Shown here one piece after another: positions 48,155 to 57,431 of a DNA stretch of 64,000 bases. A model generated the notes under the pieces. That model did not search any database. It was given only the letters and a program-made list of their open reading frames with translations, and had not been told where the DNA came from. Origin of the DNA: Pseudomonas hydrolytica (GTDB taxonomy: Bacteria; Pseudomonadota; Gammaproteobacteria; Pseudomonadales; Pseudomonadaceae); NCBI RefSeq assembly GCF_021495345.1, contig NZ_CP099397.1, positions 3,348,001 through 3,412,000 of the forward strand, given 5' to 3'. A program made the translations under genes and the position numbers. Numbering within the stretch: the stretch's first letter is position 1; each line of letters starts with the position of its first letter.

Positions 48155-49702
48155 TTGAATCTCGGAAAAATCATCAGCCGTAGTGCACGTTACTGGCCAG
48201 ACCATGAGGCACTGGTCGACAGCAAACAGCGCATCACCTTCGCCCAGCTCGAACGCCGTACCAATCGCCTGGCCTCGGGTCTGTTCGATCTTGGCCTGCA
48301 GCCGGAGGCCCACATCGCCATCCTGGCCCTGAACCGGGTCGAACTGGCCGAAGCGGAAGTCGCCTTCTACAAGGCGGCGATGGTCAAGGTACCGATCAAC
48401 GCCCGCCTGTCCCTGGACGAGATCATCCAGATCCTCAACGACTCGCACAGCCAGGCGGTGATCACCGAGGGTCGCTTCGCCGCGGCCCTGCAGGCACGCC
48501 GTGCGGAGACGCCGCGCCTGCGCTGGATCATCTCGCTCGACGACGAGGCCGGCGATATCGCCTATCGCGCGCTGCTGGCGGGCGGCAGCGAGGCGCCGGT
48601 GCACAGCGACCCGGCCGACGATGCCCTGGCCGTGCTGCACTACACCTCCGGCAGTTCCGGGGTACTCAAGGCTGCCATGCTCAGCTTCGGCAACCGCAAG
48701 GCGCTGATCCGCAAGAGCATCGCCAGCCCTACCCGCCGCGCCGCGCCGGGCGACGTGATGGCCCATGTCGGCCCCATCACCCACGCCAGCGGCATGCAGA
48801 TCATGCCGCTGCTGGCGGTAGGCGCCTGCAACCTGCTGCTGGAGCGCTACGACGACCGTCTGCTGCTGGAGACCATCGAGCGCGAACGGGTGACCCGCCT
48901 GTTCCTGGTGCCGGCAATGATCAATCGCCTGGTCAACTTCCCCGAGGTGGAGCGCTTCGATCTCTCCAGCCTGCGCCTGGTGATGTACGGCGCAGCGCCC
49001 ATGGCGCCAGCGCTGGTCAAGCGCGCCATCGAAGTGTTCGGCCCCATCCTGGCCCAGGGCTATGGCGCGGGCGAGACCTGTTCGCTGGTCACGGTGCTGA
49101 CCGAGCAGGACCACCTGATCGAGGACGGCGACTTCAGCCGCCTGGCCTCGTGCGGCCGCTGTTACTTCGAGACCGACCTGCGGGTGGTCAACGACAACTT
49201 CGAAGACGTGAAGCCCGGCGAAATCGGCGAAATCGTGGTCAAGGGCCCGGACATCATGCAGGGCTACTGGCAGGCGCCGGAGCTGACCGCAGAAGTGATG
49301 CGCGACGGCTACTACCTCACCGGCGACCTGGCCACGGTGGACGAGCGTGGTTACGTGTTCATCGTCGACCGCAAGAAGGAAATGATCATTTCCGGCGGCT
49401 TCAACATCTACCCCACCGAAGTGGAACAGGTGCTCTACAGCCTGCCCCAGGTGTTCGAGGCAGCCGTGGTCGGCGTGCCCGACGAGCAATGGGGCGAAGC
49501 CGTGCGCGCCGTGGTGGTGCTCAAGCCGGGCGAGAGCCTGAGCGCGGAGGCCATCATCGAGCACTGCGGGCGCAGCCTGGCCAGCTTCAAGAAGCCGCGC
49601 GCGGTGGACTTCGCCAAGGAGCTGCCGAAGAACCCCAACGGCAAGGTGGTGCGTCGCCTGATTCGCGAAGCCTACTGGCAGAACAGCGACCGCCGCATCT
49701 GA
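48155..49702 (+). CDS. AMP-forming acyl-CoA synthetase, 515 residues
   Basis: The only possible start is TTG 48155 (MNLGKIISRSARYWPDHEAL), because the upstream frame is closed and the next Met lies far inside. The P-loop is YTSGSSGVLKAAML, A5 is LAQGYGAGETCSLVT, A7 is GYYLTGDLATVDERGYVFI, A8 is DRKKEMIISGGFNIYPTEVE, and the C-terminal lysine is in PKNPNGKVVRRLI. It activates a carboxylic acid to its CoA thioester and would feed the dehydrogenase downstream. Confidence 0.92.
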   Translation: MNLGKIISRSARYWPDHEALVDSKQRITFAQLERRTNRLASGLFDLGLQPEAHIAILALNRVELAEAEVAFYKAAMVKVPINARLSLDEIIQILNDSHSQAVITEGRFAAALQARRAETPRLRWIISLDDEAGDIAYRALLAGGSEAPVHSDPADDALAVLHYTSGSSGVLKAAMLSFGNRKALIRKSIASPTRRAAPGDVMAHVGPITHASGMQIMPLLAVGACNLLLERYDDRLLLETIERERVTRLFLVPAMINRLVNFPEVERFDLSSLRLVMYGAAPMAPALVKRAIEVFGPILAQGYGAGETCSLVTVLTEQDHLIEDGDFSRLASCGRCYFETDLRVVNDNFEDVKPGEIGEIVVKGPDIMQGYWQAPELTAEVMRDGYYLTGDLATVDERGYVFIVDRKKEMIISGGFNIYPTEVEQVLYSLPQVFEAAVVGVPDEQWGEAVRAVVVLKPGESLSAEAIIEHCGRSLASFKKPRAVDFAKELPKNPNGKVVRRLIREAYWQNSDRRI

Positions 49703-49712
49703 GGAAACGGAC

Positions 49713-50876
49713 ATGATCAAGCCAAGTGAAAAAGCCGCTCGCCTGATCGAGGGCATCAACGCCTTCGTTCGCGACGAACTCGACCCGCTCGCCAAGCGCG
49801 AAGGCATCGTCTGGGGCGAGCCGGTGGCCAGGTCGCTGCTACGCGATATCTGGAGCCGCTCCTGCGAGCTGGGTTTCTACAACGCCATGCTGCCGCAGGC
49901 CCTGGGCGGCGCCGGCCTGGGCGTCGCCGACCTGTGCGCGCTCAAGGAAGCGGCGGTGCTCACTGGCTCGCCGCTGGCACCGCACATCCTCGGAGAGCTG
50001 TCCGGTCCACCACGGGTCGGCCACCTGTTCAAGGTCGCCAACCAGTATCAGGTGGAAACCTTCCTGGGGCCGATCTGCCGCGCCGAGAAGGCGGTGTGCT
50101 TCGCTCTCACCGAGGCCGAGGCCGGCTCGGACGCCACCGCCATCGGCACCGAGGCGCGCCTGGAGGGCGAGCACTACGTGCTCAATGGCGCCAAGCGCTA
50201 CATCTCCGGCGCGCCCTATGCCGACCTCGCCGTGCTGCTCGCGGTCACCGGCCCGGGCCGCGGCCCGCAAGGCATCTCGGCGTTCTTCATCGACCTGCAC
50301 GCCGAGGGCGTGAGCATCGACAGCGACTATTCGGTGATGTCCGGCGGCGGCGCGCATGGCAACATCCTGCTCAAGGACGTGCGCGTGCCGGTGGCGAACC
50401 GCATCGGCGAAGAAGGCGCCGGCTTCAAACTGGCCATGGGGCGTATCACCCTCAATCGCCTGCTGCATTGCCCGACCATGCTCGGCATGGCCGGCCTGGC
50501 GCTGAACCTGTCGCTGGACTATGCGCGCACGCGCAAGCAGTTCGGCCAGCCGATCGCCATGTTCCAGTCGATCAACCATATGCTCGCCGACATGGCCACC
50601 GAGCTGTACGCCGCGCGCAGCATGATGTACGCCACGGCAGCGCACAACGACGCCGGCGGCGACATCAAGGTGCAGGCGCCGATGTGCAAGCTGTACGCCT
50701 CGGAAACCGCCTTCCGCATCGCTGACAGAGCGGTGCAGATCCATGGCGGCGCCGGCCTGATCAAGGGCCATCCGGTCGAGTGGATATTCCGCGCGAGCCG
50801 AATGATGCGCATCCTGACAGGCACCAGCGAGATTCAGCGCAACACCATCGCCAAGGGCATCCTGATGCCCGGCTAG
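49713..50876 (+). CDS. Acyl-CoA dehydrogenase, 387 residues
   Basis: ATG 49713 lies 10 bases after the ligase stop. CFALTEAEAGSDATAIGTEA is the FAD/substrate signature, YARTRKQFGQPIAMFQSINH and the C-terminal QIHGGAGLIKGHPVEWIFRA, MRILTGTSEIQRNTIAKGIL complete the family pattern. It introduces the alpha-beta double bond. Operon with the ligase, closed by a terminator. Confidence 0.93.
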   Translation: MIKPSEKAARLIEGINAFVRDELDPLAKREGIVWGEPVARSLLRDIWSRSCELGFYNAMLPQALGGAGLGVADLCALKEAAVLTGSPLAPHILGELSGPPRVGHLFKVANQYQVETFLGPICRAEKAVCFALTEAEAGSDATAIGTEARLEGEHYVLNGAKRYISGAPYADLAVLLAVTGPGRGPQGISAFFIDLHAEGVSIDSDYSVMSGGGAHGNILLKDVRVPVANRIGEEGAGFKLAMGRITLNRLLHCPTMLGMAGLALNLSLDYARTRKQFGQPIAMFQSINHMLADMATELYAARSMMYATAAHNDAGGDIKVQAPMCKLYASETAFRIADRAVQIHGGAGLIKGHPVEWIFRASRMMRILTGTSEIQRNTIAKGILMPG

Positions 50877-50888
50877 GGCGCAGGACAG

Positions 50889-50919
50889 GCCCGCCCCCCA
50901 CGCGGGGCGGGCTTTTTTT
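50889..50919 (+). terminator. Terminator after acyl-CoA dehydrogenase
   Basis: GCCCGCCCC / GGGGCGGGC with a 6-nt loop followed by seven T. It ends the ligase-dehydrogenase operon. Confidence 0.92.
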
Positions 50920-50947
50920 CATAAGAACAAGATCAGAGAATTTCCCC

Positions 50948-52249
50948 ATGACACTGCAAGCCCCTGCCTTCAGTCCTCGCAAAGCCTGGACTATCGCCTT
51001 CCTGCTGGCCTTCATGATGCTGGTCAACTTCCTCGACAAGGTGGTGATCGGCCTGGTAGCCGTGCCGATGACCCAGGAACTGGGCCTGAGCCCGACCGAG
51101 TTCGGCCTGATCGGCGGCGCCCTGCACTGGTTCTTCGCCATTTCGGCGGTGATTGGCGGCTTTCTCGCCAACCGTCGGCCAACCCGTACCCTGCTGCTGG
51201 GCATGGGCCTGTTCTGGTCGCTGATCCAGTTGCCCATGCTGTTCGCCAGCTCGCTGTGGATGATCGTCGCCTGCCGGGTGCTGCTCGGCATCGGCGAAGG
51301 TCCCGCCTCGCCGGTGGCCACACACGCGCTGTACAAGTGGTTCCCCAACGACCGCCGCAGCCTGCCGGTGGCCCTGCTGCACTCCGGCAGCGCCATGGGC
51401 CTGCTGGTGGCCGGCGCGATGATTCCCTGGATCAGCCTGAACTACGGATGGCGGGTCAACTTCGCGGTACTGGCGGCCATCGGCGCGGTGTGGTGCGTGC
51501 TGTGGCTGCGCTTCGGTCGTGAAGGCAGCCTCGACAGCCTGCGCGCCGGCCAGCTGATGCCGGATACGGAGCGCCTGCCCTATCGCCGACTGCTCAGCGA
51601 CGGCAGCGTGCTGGGCAACTACATCTGCCACTTCGCCGCCAACTGGTCGCTGGCGCTCACCCTGACCTGGGTGCCCAGCTACCTGGAGATCGGCCTGGGT
51701 ATCGACCCGCTGAAGACCGGGCATATCTTCGTCATGTTCGTGGTGGTGACCACCCCGCTCAGTCTGTTCATGGCCTGGCTGTCACAGCGTCTGATGCGCA
51801 GCGGCTACTCGTCGCGCGTGGCGCGCGGCGCGTTCGTTTCGCTGTGCCTGATTGCCAGCGGCCTGCTGTCGGCCTCGCTGATGCTTACCGAGCTGTCGGT
51901 CGCCACCCGTATCGCCTGCCTGACGCTGAGCGGCGGCCTGGCCCTGGTGATGTACTCGGTAGGCCCGGCGATGCTGGGCGAATTCACCCCCAGCAGCCAG
52001 CGCGGCGGCATCCTCGCCATTGGCAATGCGGTGGCCTCGCTGGCCGGTCTGTCAGCGCCGGTAATCACCGGCATGCTGGTGCAGGGCGCCGGCGCCGCGC
52101 ATCCGCTGGGCTATGCCCAGGGCTTTCTGGTGTGCGGCGGTGTGCTGGTGGTCGCCGGCCTGATCGGTCTGGTGAGCATGAATCCGCAGCGCTCGCGAGA
52201 GCGCCTGGGGTCTCAGGAAGTCGCGTCCGCCGCCTGCTCACGGGCCTGA
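50948..52249 (+). CDS. MFS transporter, ACS-type, 433 residues
   Basis: ATG 50948 (MTLQAPAFSPRKAWTIAFLL). A series of hydrophobic segments begins at residue 12; VNFLDKVVIGLVAVPMTQEL, LANRRPTRTLLLGMG (loop 2-3 motif) and RVLLGIGEGPASPVATHALY match the anion:cation symporter group of the major facilitator family. GYGWRVNFAV-type sequence (here LNYGWRVNFAVLAAIG) follows. It probably imports an organic acid used by the neighbouring acyl-CoA enzymes. The 3' end overlaps the LysR gene end by 37 bases. Confidence 0.88.
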   Translation: MTLQAPAFSPRKAWTIAFLLAFMMLVNFLDKVVIGLVAVPMTQELGLSPTEFGLIGGALHWFFAISAVIGGFLANRRPTRTLLLGMGLFWSLIQLPMLFASSLWMIVACRVLLGIGEGPASPVATHALYKWFPNDRRSLPVALLHSGSAMGLLVAGAMIPWISLNYGWRVNFAVLAAIGAVWCVLWLRFGREGSLDSLRAGQLMPDTERLPYRRLLSDGSVLGNYICHFAANWSLALTLTWVPSYLEIGLGIDPLKTGHIFVMFVVVTTPLSLFMAWLSQRLMRSGYSSRVARGAFVSLCLIASGLLSASLMLTELSVATRIACLTLSGGLALVMYSVGPAMLGEFTPSSQRGGILAIGNAVASLAGLSAPVITGMLVQGAGAAHPLGYAQGFLVCGGVLVVAGLIGLVSMNPQRSRERLGSQEVASAACSRA

Positions 52250-53181
52250 TCCGCCTCTGCGCTGCGCTCGATCAGGCTGCCGCGCCAGCGGCCGTCGCTG
52301 ACCATTTCCAACAGCAGCCCGCGCACCAGATCACGCATGCAGGACGCCGCGAACGACAACGGCCGGTGCGCGGAATGGGCGATGGAGACGGTGCGGGTGA
52401 TGCGCGGCTCGACGATCAGCCGCGCCGCCGTGGATTCGAACAGCTCCGCCAGCGGCGGCCAGTTGCAGATGGTCGCAGCCAGGCCATGCCGCACCAGGCT
52501 GGCGATACCCGGCGCGGACTGCTGTTCGAATACCACATTGAGCGTCACTCCCGCCTCCATCGCCGCCTGCTCGATGCGGCGGCGCAAGTGCAGCGCCTTG
52601 GGCGCCATCACCAGGCGGGTGCTCGCCGCCTGAGCCAGGCTGATTGGCGTACCACTCTCGGCGCTCGAACCCGGCCCGACCCAGTACAGATCCTCGGTAA
52701 AGATCGGCTCGGCAATCACGTGCTCGAGCTCCTCGGCGTTGGGCAGCACACCGAAATCCACCTTGCCCAGCTCGATGGACTGGCCACCCTCGCGCGTCAG
52801 CCCATCGCAGATGGTCAGATTGATGGAAGGAAACTTGTCCTCGGCACGGCGAATGATCTCCGGCAGCAGCAATGCCGAAACCGTCGCCGGAATCGAGATG
52901 GACACATGCCCGATGGGATTGCCGCGCGTCGAGGCCAGTTCGTCCTTCACCGAATCGAGCTTCTGCACCACCGAACGTGACACCTCATACAGCCTTCGCC
53001 CGGCATCGGTCAGTGCCACGCCGTCATGCTGACGCTCCAGCAGCTGCATCTCCAGTTCGCTCTCCAGCAGGCTGATCTGCCGGCTCAGGGCGGGCTGGGC
53101 GACATAGGCGCGGCGGGCGGCAGCGGAAAAACTGCCGGCCTCGGCAATGGCGATGAGGTAGCGAAGCTGTTTGAGGGTCAT
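52213..53181 (-). CDS. LysR-family regulator, 322 residues
   Basis: ATG 53181 (MTLKQLRYLIAIAEAGSFSA). The winged HTH covers residues 1-60 (FSAAARRAYVAQPALSRQIS), followed by the effector domain (HVSISIPATVSALLLPEIIR; GKVDFGVLPNAEELEHVIAE). The tail is acidic and alanine rich. It is convergent with the MFS gene and divergent from the DUF1302 gene, so it probably controls one or both catabolic units. Confidence 0.93.
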   Translation of the reverse strand: MTLKQLRYLIAIAEAGSFSAAARRAYVAQPALSRQISLLESELEMQLLERQHDGVALTDAGRRLYEVSRSVVQKLDSVKDELASTRGNPIGHVSISIPATVSALLLPEIIRRAEDKFPSINLTICDGLTREGGQSIELGKVDFGVLPNAEELEHVIAEPIFTEDLYWVGPGSSAESGTPISLAQAASTRLVMAPKALHLRRRIEQAAMEAGVTLNVVFEQQSAPGIASLVRHGLAATICNWPPLAELFESTAARLIVEPRITRTVSIAHSAHRPLSFAASCMRDLVRGLLLEMVSDGRWRGSLIERSAEADQAREQAADATS

Positions 53182-53438
53182 GCGGTTCTCTCTGGCTATG
53201 CCGAAGCGTTATGGCAACTATCCGAAGACACTATTTGTCGGCTTTTTCTGGCGCACCTAGTATCGCCGAAACACTGAAACCCAGGGAGTGCAAATATCCG
53301 AAGTTGGCGCATAAGTCCATGAGTATTTGCGCATCATTGAATGCCTGCCGAACTAAGAAATGCCGCGCTTATTGCCTCGCAACTTATCAGCACATTCGCC
53401 ATTAAATTCTCACTCGACAACAAAGAGGATAATGAGTG
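53182..53438. promoter_or_regulatory. LysR-DUF1302 intergenic control region
   Basis: 257 bases, AT-richer than the flanks. TATCCGAAG occurs twice (53219-53227 and 53295-53303). GCAAATA (53290-53296) pairs with TATTTGC (53324-53330) around a 27-base centre. These are candidate LysR sites. AGAGGAT at 53425 is the ribosome site for DUF1302. Confidence 0.5.
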
Positions 53439-55220
53439 ATGAGATTAAACGTGCGGACTTTAAATAAGTCCCCCTATCTTTTATTGCCACTGAGTTGCCT
53501 GATCGGCTCGGCAACGGCGGCGAACTTCCAGTTCGGCGAGTTCGAAGGCCAGCTGGATTCCTCACTGTCGATCGGCACCAGCATCGCCACGTCCAATCCG
53601 GCCCCCAAGCTGATGCGCAGCGCCAGCGGCGACGACGGTCGACGCAACTTCGGCGCTGGCGACGCCTTTTCCGGACTGTTCAAGGGCACCCACGACCTGG
53701 AACTGCGCCATGGCGACTTCGGCGCCTTCCTGCGCGGCAGCTACTGGTACGACTATGTGCTGCGTGATCGCGAACAGCCCTTCAAGGACGTGGTCGACAA
53801 CAACCGCAAGCGCTCGGCGAAATCGGCCGGCGCAGAGCTGCTGGACGCCTTCGTCTACTACAACTATGCCCTCGCCGATCAACCCGGCTCCGCACGTCTG
53901 GGCAAGCAGGTGGTCAACTGGGGCGAGAGCACCTTCATCCAGGGTGGCCTCAACACGGTCAACCCCTACAACCTGTCGGCATTGCGCCGGCCGGGTGCCG
54001 AGGTCAAGGAAGGCCTGGTACCGGTGAACATGTTCTATCTGTCGCAGAACCTCAGCGAAGCGCTTTCCGGCGACTTCTTCTACCAGCTGGACTGGGAACA
54101 GACCCAGCTCGACAACTGCGGCACCTTCTTTTCCAGCAGCGACTTCCTGGCCGATGGCTGCGACGGTCTGGACGTCGGCGCGGTGCTCACCGGCAATCCT
54201 GCGGCAGTTGCAGCGCTGGCCCCCTTCGAGGTCAATCTCACCGACGAGGGCATCCGCATTCCGCGCGCCAAGGATCAGGACGCACGCAACGGCGGGCAAT
54301 GGGGCCTGTCGCTGCGCTGGTTCGCCGCCGAACTGGATACGGAGTTCGGTGCCTTCGTCGCCAACTACCACAGCCGCCTGCCCTACATGGGCACCATCAG
54401 CAGCCCCTACTACAACAGCACGGTGTTCGGCCCAACACTCAACGGCGCCCTGCGCCTCGGCACCTCTCAGTACGTGGTGCAGTACCCTGAAGACATCCGT
54501 CTGTACGGCCTTACCTTCGCCACCAACCTGTCCACCGGGACGGCGCTGCAGGGCGAGATCAGCTACCGGCCGAACATGCCGATCCAGCTCAACGGCACCG
54601 ATATCATCCAGTCGCTGCTCAATGCCCCGGCGCGCTCGCCGCTGGTGGCACAGGGCATCCGCCCCAACGCACCTAACACGCTGTTCAATGGCTACCGGCG
54701 CAAGGAGGTGACCCAGGCCCAGGTCACGGCCACCCACTCCTTCAGCCAGGTGATGGGTGCCGATCAACTGGTGCTGGTCGGCGAACTCGGCGGCACCTGG
54801 GTCGGCGATCTGGAAGGCAAGTTCGGCCCGCGCTACGGGCGCAACGGCACCTTCGGCAACGGCATCCTCGCCAGTGGCGCCTGCGCGTCCATCTCGCAGA
54901 CACCCGAGCACTGCAACGACGAAGGTTTCCTCACGCCATTCTCCTGGGGTTACCGGGTACGTGCCACCTGGAGCTATGCCAACGCCGTCGCCGGCATCGA
55001 CCTGCGTCCCAGTCTGTCCTGGCAGCACGATGTCGACGGCAACGGTCCCGGCGAAGGCTCGGCTTTCAGCGAAGGCTCAAGGGCCATCAGCGTCGGCCTC
55101 GATGCCACGCTGAACAACACCTACAACGCCAGCCTGGCGTACACCAACTACATGGATGGTGACTACGGCACCCGTGGCGATCGCGACTTCGTCTCGATCA
55201 GCCTGGGCGTCAATTTCTAA
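53439..55220 (+). CDS. DUF1302 outer-membrane-type protein, 593 residues
   Basis: ATG 53439 with AGAGGAT upstream (GTG 53436 is possible). A signal peptide (LPLSCLIGSATAA, cut near residue 31) is followed by the mature start NFQFGEFEGQLDSSLSIGTS. VNWGESTFIQGGLNTVNPYN and many alternating beta strands to the C-terminal aromatic residue (SISLGVNF) indicate a beta-barrel. DUF1302 genes travel with DUF1329 in clusters for hydrophobic substrates such as steroids or terpenoids; a transport or surface role is inferred. Confidence 0.88.
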   Translation: MRLNVRTLNKSPYLLLPLSCLIGSATAANFQFGEFEGQLDSSLSIGTSIATSNPAPKLMRSASGDDGRRNFGAGDAFSGLFKGTHDLELRHGDFGAFLRGSYWYDYVLRDREQPFKDVVDNNRKRSAKSAGAELLDAFVYYNYALADQPGSARLGKQVVNWGESTFIQGGLNTVNPYNLSALRRPGAEVKEGLVPVNMFYLSQNLSEALSGDFFYQLDWEQTQLDNCGTFFSSSDFLADGCDGLDVGAVLTGNPAAVAALAPFEVNLTDEGIRIPRAKDQDARNGGQWGLSLRWFAAELDTEFGAFVANYHSRLPYMGTISSPYYNSTVFGPTLNGALRLGTSQYVVQYPEDIRLYGLTFATNLSTGTALQGEISYRPNMPIQLNGTDIIQSLLNAPARSPLVAQGIRPNAPNTLFNGYRRKEVTQAQVTATHSFSQVMGADQLVLVGELGGTWVGDLEGKFGPRYGRNGTFGNGILASGACASISQTPEHCNDEGFLTPFSWGYRVRATWSYANAVAGIDLRPSLSWQHDVDGNGPGEGSAFSEGSRAISVGLDATLNNTYNASLAYTNYMDGDYGTRGDRDFVSISLGVNF

Positions 55221-55232
55221 GCGGAGTCCCTC

Positions 55233-56600
55233 ATGAACAATACCCAGAACCTGCTGCGCGGTGGCGCGCTACTGTGCTCCCTGCTGCTGACCGCTTCGGC
55301 CCAGGCGGCCGTGAGCACCGAACAGGCCGCGCAACTGCAAACCACCCTGACCCCCATCGGCGCCGAGCGCGCCGCCAGCGCCGACGGCCGCATTCCCGCC
55401 TGGGACGGCGGCCTCAAGACTCAGCCGGCCTTGCAGAGCAACGGCATACCAAGCGATCCATTCGCGGACGAAAAGCCGCTGCTGACCATCGATGCGAGCA
55501 ACTACACGCAATACCAGGACCAGCTCAGCCCCGGTCAGATCGCCCTGCTCAAGCGCTTTCCCGACAGCTACCGCCTGCCGGTCTACCCCACCCACCGCAG
55601 CGTGGCGGTATCCGACGCCGTGGCCCAGGCCGCTGCAGGCAATGCCGTCAACGCCAGGCTCAGCAACAACGGCAACGGCGTACAGGGCTTCGCCGGCGTG
55701 GTGGCCTTCCCCATTCCGCAGAACGGTCTGGAAGTGCTGTGGAACCACATCACGCGCAACCGCAACCCCAGCTTCAGCCTGATCAGCGACAGTGCGGCGC
55801 CGCAGAAGGATGGTTCCTACACCATCATGACCACCCAGCAGTACTTCACCCGCGGTGAGGCGGTGCAGGGCCAGACGCCTGAGCAGGCACGCAACGTCCT
55901 CTATTACTACAGCCACAAGCTCACCGCCCCTGCGCGCATGGTCGGCGAGGTGGTGCTGGTGCACGAAACCCTCGACCAGGTGGCCGAACCGCGTCTGTCC
56001 TGGGTCTACAGCGCCGGTCAGCGCCGCGTGCGGCGTGCGCCGAGCGTGGCCTACGACAGCGCTGGGCCGACCACCGCCGGGCTGCGTACCGCCGATGGTC
56101 GCGACATGTTCAACGGCGCCCCTGATCGCTACGACTGGCAACTGGTCGGCAAGAAGACGCTCTACGTGCCCTACAACAGCTATCGCCTGGCTTCGCCCGA
56201 ACGCAGCTACAAGGAGCTGATCCTGCCCGGCCACGTCAATCCCGAGGCCACCCGCTACGAGCTGCACCGGGTCTGGGAAGTGGTCGCCACGCTCAAGCCG
56301 GGCATGCGTCATATCTACAGCAAGCGCCACTACTTCATCGACGAGGATACCTGGGCGATTCTCGCCGCCGACCACTACGACAACCGCGGCGAACTCTGGC
56401 GTGTCGGCGAGGCACACAGCTTCTACCACCCGGCAGGCCAGGCGTCGGCCCTCGCCATGGAGGTGACCTACGACCTCAACAATGGCCGTTACCTGGCCTC
56501 GGGGCTGCTCAACGAACAGCGCCAGCCGTTCGACTTCAGCTACCGCGCCAGCATCTCCGACTACTCACCGGGCGCCCTGCGCAGCAAGGGGCTGCGCTGA
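55233..56600 (+). CDS. DUF1329 periplasmic protein, 455 residues
   Basis: ATG 55233 lies 12 bases after the DUF1302 stop with GGAG upstream. Signal peptide (LLRGGALLCSLLLTASAQAA) then SADGRIPAWDGGLKTQPALQ, RNPSFSLISDSAAPQKDGSY and YDNRGELWRVGEAHSFYHPA. It has the size and pattern of DUF1329, a LolB-like fold thought to help move hydrophobic molecules. Partner of the preceding barrel. Confidence 0.9.
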   Translation: MNNTQNLLRGGALLCSLLLTASAQAAVSTEQAAQLQTTLTPIGAERAASADGRIPAWDGGLKTQPALQSNGIPSDPFADEKPLLTIDASNYTQYQDQLSPGQIALLKRFPDSYRLPVYPTHRSVAVSDAVAQAAAGNAVNARLSNNGNGVQGFAGVVAFPIPQNGLEVLWNHITRNRNPSFSLISDSAAPQKDGSYTIMTTQQYFTRGEAVQGQTPEQARNVLYYYSHKLTAPARMVGEVVLVHETLDQVAEPRLSWVYSAGQRRVRRAPSVAYDSAGPTTAGLRTADGRDMFNGAPDRYDWQLVGKKTLYVPYNSYRLASPERSYKELILPGHVNPEATRYELHRVWEVVATLKPGMRHIYSKRHYFIDEDTWAILAADHYDNRGELWRVGEAHSFYHPAGQASALAMEVTYDLNNGRYLASGLLNEQRQPFDFSYRASISDYSPGALRSKGLR

Positions 56601-56620
56601 TCCCATACCAAGGGTATTTC

Positions 56621-57013
56621 ATGAGCACTCCCGAGCCCTATCCACCACGCAAGCCGCTCTCCCAGTCCCTGCTGGGAGGCGAGGAGCCGGACCCGCGCTT
56701 CACCCTGGCCAATGAACGTACCTTCCTGGCCTGGATCCGTACCGCGCTGGCCCTGCTCGGCGGCGGCATTGCCGTCGAGACCTTCGCTGGCGACGCCCTC
56801 GGGCCACAGCTGCGGCTGATCGTCACCCTCACCCTGCTGGCCCTGAGCATCCTGGTCAGCGTCGGCGCCTGCCAGCGCTGGCTCGCGGTGGAGCGTGCGC
56901 TGCGCCATCGCCGCGCCCTGCCGCTGCCCTTGCCGGCGCCCCTGCTGGCGCTGAGCTGCTGCCTGGCTGCGCTGGTGCTGGTCGGGCTGTTCTGGCCGCG
57001 CTGGCATGGCTGA
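56621..57013 (+). CDS. DUF202 membrane protein, 130 residues
   Basis: ATG 56621 (MSTPEPYPPRKPLSQSLLGG). The DUF202 signature DPRFTLANERTFLAWIRTAL is followed by three membrane segments (LALLGGGIAVETFA; LIVTLTLLALSILVSVGA; LLALSCCLAALVLVGLFW). YidH-type inner-membrane protein with no known function. It overlaps the next gene by 8 bases. Confidence 0.87.
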   Translation: MSTPEPYPPRKPLSQSLLGGEEPDPRFTLANERTFLAWIRTALALLGGGIAVETFAGDALGPQLRLIVTLTLLALSILVSVGACQRWLAVERALRHRRALPLPLPAPLLALSCCLAALVLVGLFWPRWHG

Positions 57014-57317
57014 CGGATCGATCGACACCGGCCTGCAGGCCGAACGTACCGAGCTGGCCTGGCGTCGCACGCAGGTCTCGCTGCTGCTCGTCGCCTGCCT
57101 GGCTCTGCGCGGCCAGGCTCCATCGCTGGTGCTGATCGCCCTCGCCGCCGCCGGCATCCTCTGGCTGCAGCAAGGTCGGCGCTACCAGCGCAGCCTGGCG
57201 ATGCTGCGCGACGAGTGTGGCCGCGCCCATCCGCACATGGTGCTCGGCACCGGCCTGGTGCTGCTGGCGATGGCCGTGCTGGCCATGCTCAAGGCGGTGC
57301 GCACGATTCCCTACTGA
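57006..57317 (+). CDS. Second DUF202 membrane protein, 103 residues
   Basis: ATG 57006 overlaps the previous gene. DTGLQAERTELAWRRTQVSL is the signature, with three membrane segments (LLLVACLALRG; LVLIALAAAGILWLQQG; VLGTGLVLLAMAVLAML). The pair corresponds to the YidH/YidG arrangement of enterobacteria. Confidence 0.85.
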   Translation: MADGSIDTGLQAERTELAWRRTQVSLLLVACLALRGQAPSLVLIALAAAGILWLQQGRRYQRSLAMLRDECGRAHPHMVLGTGLVLLAMAVLAMLKAVRTIPY

Positions 57318-57431
57318 CCCCAGCCTACCGGGCTCGTTGGCCTGGACCTATGGAGACCACGACCATGATCACTCCTTCGGAGCGGGACTATCGCGCCCGG
57401 CATTTCTCTCACCCAAGCGGAGCGCACATCC

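Noticed and set aside
48141..48158. ATG upstream of the acyl-CoA ligase as its start
   Set aside because: It is in another frame and meets a stop after five codons; TTG 48155 is the only possible start of the ligase frame.
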